A DNA stretch of 21,441 bases from CAZKYX01 sp964557125 (lineage in GTDB: Bacteria > Patescibacteriota > Microgenomatia > Levybacterales > GWA1-39-11), in contig CAZKYX010000020.1 in NCBI GenBank assembly GCA_964557125.1, forward strand, positions 1 to 21,441. Reading direction: 5' to 3'. Positions within the stretch are counted from its first letter, which is position 1. Each line of letters begins with the position of its first letter. A model generated the notes under the pieces. That model did no database searches, had not been told where the DNA came from, and saw only the letters and a program-made list of their open reading frames with translations. A program made the translations under genes and the position numbers. Of this stretch, positions 14,801 through 20,035 are shown piece after piece.

Positions 14801-17106
14801 GGAGAAAGTGTTCCAAACGAAGAAGAAAGAACCCAATTGGATGAACCACCGCTTTCACAAGTGGTTGTGCCTACCACAATTCCGTTGGTAACATCGCTTA
14901 TACATAAATTACTGCTTGCAAGAGTACTCCCAGAAGTACCATTTATCTTCAATCCGTTAGATGAAGCAAGATTCAAATTGAGAATTCCACTCCCATTAAG
15001 TGGGGAGATATTTATACTGCCTGTTGTCCCACCTCCTAAAGTGAGTGTTTGGTTTCGAGTTGCTTGTAAAGCACCTGAACCATCAATGACAAAACTGGCG
15101 CTTGTTGAAGCTGTACCATCATTTTTTATAACAAACTTTGTAGTACCAGAAGACGAAGCAGCAAAAATGTCATTACTGGATACTCCGGTCTGATTGAAAA
15201 TAACTGCTGCTCTTCCGCCATTGTTGCCACCATTTACATGGAGAGCTGAAAGGGGTATTGTAGTTCCAATACCAACATTTACTGCATAAAGACCGGTACC
15301 TCCAAGAACAAGTGAATTGCTTGCGGCAACTATCGCTTGTGTTCCAAATGCGTTTGCGTTGGTAAGACTGTTTCCTACAAGGTCGGCACTTGTTCCAACT
15401 ATTGTATTATACAACCCCTCCGTATTTACGTTACCCGCTCCATAACCAATAAATGTGTTATAAGAACCACCTAGGTTATTTGTACCAGTGCTCGTTCCAA
15501 AAAATGCATTGTTAGTCCCAGCACCTGCTGCATTTCCTGTTATTCTTCCAACAAATGTGTTATCAGAGCCATTATTTGACTGCCCTGCACCATCACCAAT
15601 AAATGTATTTCTACTCCCAGCAGCCAGCGCATTTCCGGCTGTTCCTCCTAAAACAACGTTATTTGTCCCAGAAAGTCCTGCAACTCCAGCATTAGAACCT
15701 ACAAAAATATTTGCTGTTCCCGGAGCACGTAATACAAAGACATTGTTTGACTTTAAAAGAAGATCTCCAGATGTATCTCCACCAATGGTAAGAGTTTGAT
15801 TTAGGGTTGTTTGAAGACTTCCTGCTGCGTCCATAACGAGATTTCCCGAAATAGATGCTGTCTGTAGACCTCTGGCATTATTTACCCCTATAATGGCAAA
15901 TTTTGCGCTTGTTGTAGCGTTAGATCCGACAAGTAAGTCAAATGAATCATTCACTGGGGAGACTGCCCCTTGGAAGCTCCGCCAAAGTCCATCTCCACTA
16001 CAAGCACCCCAGGCGGGAAGACCACCGGTGTAGGTAAGACAATTACCATTTGTTCCACCGGCGGTCTGCGAAAGTAAACCGGTTGAAGTTGTGTATACAA
16101 TCCCACCGGTATTGGTATAAGCTTGCGAGGTTATGGCACCAGTTGATGTAATTTCAAACTTTGTAACTCCTGCTGCAGATGCAGCAAAAAGATTTCCAGA
16201 ATTCAGCTGATTTACAATAAGCGCAGCGTTATTCCCAATTCCGCCCGTCACGGAAAGAGGTGCTGGGTTGCTATTTACAGACCCAATACTCACACCAGAA
16301 TCGAAGTCAGAGGTCAGTATTAAATCACCAGAACCATTCGGAGCAAAAGTAAAGTCTTCATTACTCACAGTCGTTACATCAGTTGAAGCTCCCGAAAAGG
16401 TAAGACCTGTTGAGCCAATAGTCTTATTCGTCAAAGTCTGAGCAAAATCCTCAGTTACAACATTTCCTCCGGTTGATGGGAATGTAAATGTCGTGGTGTC
16501 TGTTCCTGAAAAAGTAAGTCCCGCATTTACAACTACTGTTTTCCCACTTGCAATTTTTAAGATTGTTGTGCTTGAAAAAGGCAAGTCTGAGGTATTCGTT
16601 ACAGTCAATCCATTTACCTTCTCTGCATTAAATGCCTGTGGAACGGTTGCAAATTGAACCCTCGGGGTCATCTCCCCATCTGTATGAAAAGTCACTCCCA
16701 AATAGATATTGTCTGTATTAAAGTCGATACTTCCGGGCAGTGTTGTTACTGTTCCAAGTTGGGCTTGAAAAATTCCACCTGTAACCTGAATTTTATTGCC
16801 ACTATCCCAATCCTCTGTCCAGACTGCAGCTCCACCTGAGCTAACTGTGTAAATTTTAAACTGGAACCTGTAGAGACCATCGGCAACATTGGTGCCATTT
16901 GAATTAACAACTTTTCCTTGGAAATTTATAACGTGCCTAACACCAGTCGCCGCTTGAACTTTTGAAGCTAAAAAAGTCTCTATTCCAAAAACCGTGAAAA
17001 CAACTATGGAAATTATGGCAAAAACCAGCCTCTTATTTCCTTTACCACCCAAAAAAGAATTAAGTAAATTCAAGAGGATTTCTTTGATTGGGCAGATCAG
17101 ACTCAT
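8821..17106 (-). CDS. Giant secreted fibre protein with twin Kelch-like propellers and tail-fibre modules
   Basis: 2761 aa from ATG 17106; the frame extends to a TTG at 17136, but that lies in the promoter. A signal sequence (to about 47, VQAATG) precedes a module like those at the base of fibre proteins (about 49-165, ending VPQAFNAEKV). Three repeated units follow (GTLSPINNTLDLLWGG type; about 350-420, 730-800, 1060-1130). Between the first two lies a YadA-head-like beta-roll (about 455-602) with GxxNTFIGxxAG repeats and a GIGTTxP motif. Propeller 1 has seven blades (about 1242-1569), then a jelly-roll-like module. Propeller 2 has seven blades (about 1759-2119), then a second such module. 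A phage-fibre-like domain (about 2262-2405, ADLAENYSS and GRVPVKIS), a coiled coil (about 2449-2559) and a conserved beta end (FNYLIVN) complete it. A surface adhesin or fibre is the likely role. Confidence 0.92.
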   Translation of the reverse strand: MSLICPIKEILLNLLNSFLGGKGNKRLVFAIISIVVFTVFGIETFLASKVQAATGVRHVINFQGKVVNSNGTNVADGLYRFQFKIYTVSSGGAAVWTEDWDSGNKIQVTGGIFQAQLGTVTTLPGSIDFNTDNIYLGVTFHTDGEMTPRVQFATVPQAFNAEKVNGLTVTNTSDLPFSSTTILKIASGKTVVVNAGLTFSGTDTTTFTFPSTGGNVVTEDFAQTLTNKTIGSTGLTFSGASTDVTTVSNEDFTFAPNGSGDLILTSDFDSGVSIGSVNSNPAPLSVTGGIGNNAALIVNQLNSGNLFAASAAGVTKFEITSTGAITSQAYTNTGGIVYTTSTGLLSQTAGGTNGNCLTYTGGLPAWGACSGDGLWRSFQGAVSPVNDSFDLLVGSNATTSAKFAIIGVNNARGLQTASISGNLVMDAAGSLQTTLNQTLTIGGDTSGDLLLKSNNVFVLRAPGTANIFVGSNAGVAGLSGTNNVVLGGTAGNALAAGSRNTFIGDGAGQSNNGSDNTFVGRITGNAAGAGTNNAFFGTSTGTNNLGGSYNTFIGYGAGNVNTEGLYNTIVGTSADLVGNSLTNANAFGTQAIVAASNSLVLGGTGLYAVNVGIGTTIPLSALHVNGGNNGGRAAVIFNQTGVSSNDIFAASSSGTTKFVIKNDGTASTSASFVIDGSGALQATRNQTLTLGGGTTGSINISPLNGSGILNLNLASSNGLKINGTSGSTLASSNLCISDVTNGIVVGTTTCESGGSSNWVLSSSFGTLSPINNTLDLLWGGTATQSAKFAVLGIDGTNTPVASVSATTGANANKGIYISGDGSIQSVRNNNLVLGGNTTGNIQFRPLNSTGLVTLIHGDSGTGGLQLQTNETDATTKNARIKMGHFTNLEEPISILVGNNNGIDNNLFFGGGSGTENSATDIHLMTGATNTTLTGTTRMHISRQGNIGIGDSQYNAPSKLFVMGTYGVSPLAIFSETGTNDIFIASSGGTTKFTLKNDGTASTSASFVIDGSGALQATRNQTLTLGGDSTGNIVFKPGNSSASLSLSSNGAIGVNGSYGVSGQCLITSGSSAAPNWAGCSSGSSSNWWTLQSAQGTLYPVNTTLDMLWGGTATESATFRLTGNTAVAGTTSVASISANTSFAAFVIDQRGSGDFFTASSSGLTKFTITKEGGILASSGLTINKLGSLDIVKSTSGNNQVDSDFERTANGTPATLTNLDNSGGEISLSSGTVSGDGTITTGSQPVLPGAAGAGGHSILAQNGKYLVVRGGATTLYVYDSLANSFTTSSQVLNNAAGAGALSLPRSDGRYLVLHGGAATTNSIVDPTGTMAVGASVASGAMNAGTNAFRRQNGRYLILRGGAAATQLWDPSAAATAFVTGPNPTGTIGAGSLVLARQNGTALVVIGGASAVTNIYNPFNGTITSTVPIGSFEVGPSLPTNCEINGAGSVALQKADGRYIILSKAGVSVEYDPATNTMGPCQAVGPAAALADGAHAIRLQDRRFLIFRGSGTTNAYIYNPATNTYSTHATSTSTQGAGAHSLQKADGTWMLIAGGSTTTNEFDSQLVMSGTYTSEDINTSALNPSSTLHYIIGAEANFTGTSSATTDIPQTGVEISVRTAGSQGGLSSAVDIPIRRSGELIRSIDGNSWARVTAQFTRPIPQRLYDERKTYTGNGTTVYMRDYLSPTLYEYTIDNSSVLTRTASDFNNSQGQQDPTEASASAITRLLPMNDRLVLPWGNVPGQTLLGTNGQTGVYAGKPGPHPTTLQYTGEGTLVLQRPGGMFAIIATGSANMHLYDPASSTFTAQSGAGNIPTASVGSGSASLKLPDGRFLVILGNATRTTNIYDPNAASGSRFVQGPNMSSIIALGAFIIPNTDGTYTIMHGGGQTSSTLFNPFTDLTLPPGYNLPGGPTTVLTTPIDCGAWAIPLQGPNAGMYKVFVGRNIGATGSTATMNYDARAKVFTQGLALTTAHGCGSMAFQRQDGYWVSLTASGGTNGMPQATTNIHNPFGVGNTAANSSIAGPALSASVGRGATVIPRPDGTFLIIHGQQGQAPTSTTTVYQSWLSTFGVGAPIGSTVTGPAMNDVVGAGATVFQRQDGKWIILNGGHVGSNIVNIYDAGWYSDGQYLSGQMYAPQLTPDSVITWKKSLDNYIGFEVRTATTREALLSKSYNSISRSGDVIGATAGDKWVQVQINFSRQFNGFADGTRGDIWFSGGARPYLNYPTPTLFEYKISNDTDLLTLKSNGSNAFRVSEDGSVFVGQQGGFYTGGADLAENYSSKETLVAGEVVQIDAAAGNHHVKRSTNQYQSSMLGVVSTEPGFVAGAYTEDSAPIALVGRVPVKISTENGPIREGDALTSASIPGYAMKATVGGRVLGRALESFNETTSEQCPTIGMGAVETTKCGSIMVFVNLVDYNGQSVSVAMTEQGYELDENELPLIAGLDFAKGTVARNQQEVLGFLQTQKDMGQGIFTDHIAATQDVISPTIITDLLIAKKIRAESIEGLEILTNNIEQLSNRVASGSAITNFADRLDTLQSEHLGMTEQMASLSASLEKMKAINLLSFVAKSTESSDLIMVNNFASYGTTTLSQVSVMDTLSIGGAMTLGATSIDTLGEDLELQPMRQGGVSFLGGLITFNVDGQVTFAENVTFEKDVTIKGVLSATSVSSTELLLGSSEVKLLSNGTVEATGAAGLVTLKKNTREITIVNPLVKETSLIFITPKTRTKQPLYLVEQMEADIDNDIQSSFTVGVDTDLDADVKFNYLIVN
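14054..14124. repeat. 71-bp exact direct repeat inside the giant gene, copy 1
   Basis: Identical over 71 bp to 15056-15126. It encodes (minus strand) the segment around ASFVIDGSGALQATRNQ in the fibre region before the propellers. Neighbouring parts of the two units have diverged much more. Confidence 0.85.
15056..15126. repeat. 71-bp exact direct repeat inside the giant gene, copy 2
   Basis: Second copy of the 14054-14124 segment, 1002 bp away. Recombination between the copies would remove or add 1002 bp, which is 334 codons and in frame. Confidence 0.85.
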
Positions 17107-17121
17107 ATATAATATCCAATA

Positions 17122-17150
17122 ATTACACCAGTTCAAATGAGGCTAGTCAA
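17122..17150 (-). promoter_or_regulatory. Promoter of the giant fibre gene
   Basis: On minus: TTGACT (17145-17150), a 17-nt spacer, TGTAAT (17122-17127), then 15 nt to ATG 17106. An alternative is TTGAAC (17131-17136) with TATTAT (17109-17114), which sits too close to the ATG. No Shine-Dalgarno sequence is seen. Confidence 0.45.
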
Positions 17151-17172
17151 ATAAAGGAAAACTTTATATAAG

Positions 17173-17202
17173 ATTGCATATAATTGCATATAATTGCATA
17201 TT
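17173..17202. repeat. Three tandem decamers in the divergent promoter region
   Basis: ATTGCATATA is repeated three times with an exact 10-nt period (last copy ends ATT). The block lies between the giant fibre gene (minus) and the HTH gene (plus). Spacing of about one helical turn puts all three sites on one DNA face, as expected of an operator. Each unit contains TGCATA, which is near-palindromic. Confidence 0.55.
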
Positions 17203-17303
17203 GACATTTCGTGAAAAGGAAGATTAAAGTATAAATAGCTAAAATGGTTAGATAGTTAACGCAAAACCATGCAACCATTTGACAATGCAACTATTTTAGA
17301 ATC

Positions 17304-17585
17304 ATGGAAAATCTTTTTAATGTCAATCAAGCGGCTTTCATTTTAAAAGTCCACCATCTTACTGTCAGAAGGTACATCAAAGAAGGGAATCTAAAAGCAA
17401 TTAAAGTTGGCGGAAATGTCAGAATAAAAGAAAGTGATTTGCAAGCATTCTCAAAAGAATTTACACCAAGACAGGAGACAAATCCTTCTTCCCCTTTTAG
17501 AAAAAACATTTCCCAGTCTAAGAAGTTCACGAATGCCGACCCGTTGCTAAAAATGCAAGGAAGGGCGGCCACTGTTGAACTGTAA
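17304..17585 (+). CDS. Excisionase / MerR-type helix-turn-helix DNA-binding protein
   Basis: 93 aa. Residues 1-52 match the small winged-helix HTH of the excisionase (HTH_17) family: FNVNQAAFILKVHHLTVRRY, then EGNLKAIKVGGNVRI and SDLQAF. These proteins bind DNA as architectural factors or transcription regulators. The C-terminal 40 residues are basic and probably flexible, and I recognise nothing in them. No recombinase is in the window, so a regulatory role is more likely than excision. The gene is divergent from the giant fibre gene, with three 10-nt direct repeats between them, which makes it a candidate regulator of that gene or of itself. A TATTTT box ends 6 nt before the ATG, with no Shine-Dalgarno sequence. 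Confidence 0.88.
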   Translation: MENLFNVNQAAFILKVHHLTVRRYIKEGNLKAIKVGGNVRIKESDLQAFSKEFTPRQETNPSSPFRKNISQSKKFTNADPLLKMQGRAATVEL

Positions 17586-17587
17586 AT

Positions 17588-17629
17588 GTATTAAGTATTA
17601 AGTATTAAGTAGCATGTAGTATGTATGGA
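17588..17629. repeat. Heptad array D, upstream flank of a four-helix-bundle gene
   Basis: Six 7-nt units in register of the form GTANNNN. Three are GTATTAA, then GTAGCAT and GTAGTAT, and the last contains the ATG at 17625. The 13-mer at 17614-17626 is repeated as an exact inverted copy at 18015-18027 on the far side of the gene. Confidence 0.75.
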
Positions 17630-18008
17630 AAAAGTAAAAATTAAATCATTCACTGACCTTAATGCATGGATGGAAGCTCACAAACTTGTGCTTTCAATAT
17701 ACAAAATTACCTCAAAATTCCCTTTAGAAGAACGTTTTGGTTTGACAAATCAAATTCAGAGAGCAACCGTTTCGATATCCTCTAACATAGCTGAGGGCTT
17801 TTCTAGACACACTTATTTAGAAAAAAGGCAATTTTACTATCATGCACTCGGCTCCCTTACTGAAGTCCAAAACCAGATTCTCATAGCCCGTGACTTAGGC
17901 TATATTTCTAAAGAACTTTTCAGTGAAATAGCCTCACAGACTGTGATAGTAAGCAAACTAATAAATGGTCTTATTAAAAGTGCAACAAGTAGTCATTCTA
18001 ATACCTAA
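17625..18008 (+). CDS. Four-helix-bundle protein of the S23 / 23S rRNA intervening-sequence family
   Basis: 127 aa, full length for the family. Hallmarks are FTDLNAWMEAHKLVLSIY (9-26), QIQRATVSISSNIAEGFSR (43-61), and FYYHALGSLTEVQNQ (70-84). This copy is closer to the canonical family than the one at 8393. No rRNA gene is nearby. The start codon lies inside a heptad array (17588-17629) and the stop codon inside another in inverted orientation (18001-18035), so the gene exactly fills the space between two inverted repeats. The cellular role is unknown; RNA or nucleic-acid binding is plausible from the family's context. Confidence 0.92.
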   Translation: MEKVKIKSFTDLNAWMEAHKLVLSIYKITSKFPLEERFGLTNQIQRATVSISSNIAEGFSRHTYLEKRQFYYHALGSLTEVQNQILIARDLGYISKELFSEIASQTVIVSKLINGLIKSATSSHSNT

Positions 18009-18035
18009 TACATGATACATACTACATAATACATG
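18001..18035. repeat. Heptad array E, downstream flank of a four-helix-bundle gene
   Basis: Five 7-nt units in register, mostly ATACATN (ATACCTA, ATACATG, ATACATA, CTACATA, ATACATG). It contains the TAA stop of the four-helix-bundle gene (18006-18008) and the ATG of the PIN gene (18033-18035), and is inverted relative to the array at 17588-17629. Confidence 0.75.
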
Positions 18036-18458
18036 GCAGTTTACTCAAAAAAAGTCTACATTTCACCAAGCGCTTTATACGCTTTTATTGACCGTGCGCA
18101 TGAAAAACACAACCAAGCCTCAGCCTATTTTCGTTATTTTTCGGAGGAAGAATACCTACTCTATATAGATACAGTCAATCTCAATCAAACGTATGACATT
18201 ATTTATAAGAAAATGAGCCCATCGCTTGCCAAAGACTTTCTAAGAATTGTTAGTTTGTCTGACATTAACGTCATTTATCCTGACGAAAGTGAAACAAAAG
18301 CAACTCTCAAAACTGTTATTAACTATAACTCTCTAGATCTTACATTGGCAGAAGCCTTTATGGCAGTCATTGCAAATAAAAGAGGAATTAGCCAAATATG
18401 TACCTTTGACTATCTACATCCACTCTTTGGATTAAATACATTCTACTTACCCATTTAA
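18033..18458 (+). CDS. PIN-domain-like protein with degenerate active site
   Basis: 141 aa with the outline of a VapC-type PIN domain. It opens VYISPSALYAFIDRAHEKHN, has a central helical region, LDLTLAEAFMAVIANKRG (101-118), and ends CTFDYLHPLFGL. PIN RNases use about four acidic residues. Here the first Asp is Ser11, the second acid position is occupied by Asn51/Gln52, the third is Glu107, and only the fourth (Asp126) is canonical. It may therefore be catalytically weak or inactive. No antitoxin gene precedes it; the immediate upstream gene is the four-helix-bundle gene, 24 nt away. The start codon lies in a heptad array and no Shine-Dalgarno sequence is seen. Confidence 0.75.
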   Translation: MAVYSKKVYISPSALYAFIDRAHEKHNQASAYFRYFSEEEYLLYIDTVNLNQTYDIIYKKMSPSLAKDFLRIVSLSDINVIYPDESETKATLKTVINYNSLDLTLAEAFMAVIANKRGISQICTFDYLHPLFGLNTFYLPI

Positions 18459-18460
18459 AT

Positions 18461-18500
18461 GAATATACAAATATACAAATTCTCAAATAAACCAATTACA
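18461..18500. repeat. Octamer-period AT-rich repeat
   Basis: Five units of 8 nt, consensus AAATNNNC (GAATATAC, AAATATAC, AAATTCTC, AAATAAAC, CAATTACA), just after the PIN gene. The rest of the spacer up to 18615 is AT-rich with scattered ATCAAT copies, and I see no gene in it. Confidence 0.45.
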
Positions 18501-18615
18501 ACAACGTCACAATTGCAAGATTTAGAATGCATCAATAGGTTAATTAATATATCAAAATCATCAATTAATGTATCAATAAATTGTATTATTCTATTATCAT
18601 TACTATGATTAAAAG

Positions 18616-19865
18616 ATGAAATATTTTGCTTATTTGATTATTGGATTATTTGTTTATTGGGTTATTCTAACACCTGTGGTGTTAGCCCAATCTAATCCCC
18701 CAGCTAGTGACAATTACAAAATGGTGAATTATGGGTTTGGCTCGGGAGGAACTGCTTCCTCAAGCTCNNNNNNNNNNNNNNNNNNNNNNNNNNNNNNNNN
18801 NNNNNNNNNNNNNNNNNNNNNNNNNNNNNNNNNNNNNNNNNNNNNNNNNNNNNNNNNNNNNNNNNNNATTACAAAATGGTGAATTATGGGTTTGGCTCGG
18901 GAGGAACTGCTTCCTCAAGCTCAACCAACTATTCAATGTTTGGTACCTTGGGACAAGTAGATCAAGGAAGCGCGTCTTCAACCAACTATTTTATGGGCGC
19001 AGGTCTTGAATACGTTATTCAAGCAAGCGTCCCCGCTACCCCTACTTTTGTAAATCCGAGCAATTGGTACAACAAATTAAGTTTAACTATAAATAGAGGA
19101 GGTGTTGACCCAGTAGACACTGAATATGCTATTGCTATAGCTTCTGGCTCAGGACAATTCCAGTACATCCAGAATGATAATACTGTCGGCAATGATTTGG
19201 GAGATGAAGATTGGCAAACCTATACCACATGGGGAGCAAGTTCTGGGTTTACTATCATTGGACTGTATCCCGGAACCACCTATACCGCAAAAGTCGCCGC
19301 AAGACATGGACGATTCTTTACCCAATTTTTCTGGAGCCCAACAGCCTCCGCTTCGACTGATAACCCTTCACTGAGTTTTGACTTGGACATCTCATCCATT
19401 GACACAGAAACCGCAGCACCATATACCGTTTCACTTGGAAATCTTTCTCCCGGAAGCGTTACGACTGCCCCCAATAAAGTCTGGGTAGATTTTGCAACCA
19501 ATTCGACTGCTGGAGGATTTATTTCAGTGAGCGGAAGTAATACTGGCCTTCTCTCATCAACCGCAAGCCATACTATAACTGCAGTTAGCAATAACTTGGG
19601 CAGCATTAGCGAAGGATATGGAGCTCGAAGTAGTACAGTAACTCAAACCTCTGGGGGTCCGATGCTCGCACGCTCTCCGTATGACGGCGCGGGTAATATC
19701 GTTGGAATTTTGGATACAAGCAAAAGATACATGTATGACACAACGAATGCTCCGGTTGTTGGCGGAAGGGTAAGTTTTGAAATAAAAGCAAAGGCTTCTG
19801 ATACCACTCCATCAGCAAATGACTATACCGATATTATTACTATCCTTGCAACGGGCTCGTTTTAA
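18616..19865 (+). CDS. Secreted FN3 and C-terminal beta-domain protein, interrupted by a scaffold gap
   Basis: The frame is split in the given sequence by 100 N (18768-18867). The 55 nt on each side of the gap are identical, so the gap probably has negative length. Removing one copy and the gap (155 nt) joins both parts into one frame of 364 aa. The joined protein has a signal peptide (1-24, ending VVLA) and a Gly/Ser/Thr/Asn-rich stretch with STNY motifs (about 36-75). An FN3-like domain follows (about 85-195, GLYPGTTYTAKVAARHG), then a C-terminal beta domain of about 165 aa ending NDYTDIITILATGSF. The last domain matches the C-terminus of the next gene. ATG 18616 follows TACTAT by 9 nt, with no Shine-Dalgarno sequence. 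A surface structural role is likely. Confidence 0.8.
18768..18867. other. 100-N scaffold gap with identical 55-bp flanks
   Basis: Exactly 100 unknown bases, a conventional placeholder. The 55 nt before it (18713-18767) and after it (18868-18922) are identical and abut the gap on both sides. This is typical of two contig ends that overlap but were not merged. Frames reading through the gap are artefacts. Confidence 0.9.
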
Positions 19866-19872
19866 AATTAGA

Positions 19873-19958
19873 AATTTTCAATTTTTAATTTTTAATCAAT
19901 TTTTAACGTTTAAAACATTTGAATTTGATTTAAAATTTTAAATTTGAATTTAAAAATT
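19873..19958. repeat. AT-rich heptad arrays J and K
   Basis: Array J (19873-19900) has units AATTTTC, AATTTTT, AATTTTT and AATCAAT, the same heptad as at 8341-8368. Array K (about 19932-19958) has AAAATTT-type units, roughly the inverted sense. They are separated by 31 nt and fill most of the spacer between two secreted-protein genes. They may act as an AU-rich hairpin. Confidence 0.6.
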
Positions 19959-20035
19959 ATTCAGTCCTATTTAATCTCTTGACAACATATTCCAAAATAT
20001 GATTTGCTAAACATTGTATAGACAGAGTGCGTTCT

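Noticed and set aside
8960..15799. Many plus-strand frames of 60-135 aa opposite the giant gene
   Set aside because: The giant minus-strand frame is continuous with coherent domains. The plus frames are antisense shadows, and their repeats mirror the fibre repeats.
17279..17303. TTGACA directly upstream of the HTH gene as its -35 box
   Set aside because: Only 7 nt separate it from the nearest -10-like box (TATTTT), so spacing is wrong. It may be chance.
17304..18458. Integrated phage or integron signalled by the excisionase-like gene
   Set aside because: No integrase, transposase, capsid or terminase gene is visible. The tail-fibre-like modules in the giant protein follow a cellular signal sequence.
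18616..18882. 88-aa frame through the 100 N
   Set aside because: It exists only because the N were translated. The real frame resumes at 18876 after the duplicated 55-mer is removed.
98..19958. Tandem heptads as CRISPR
   Set aside because: Units are 7 nt with no spacer structure of 25-40 nt, and no cas gene is present.
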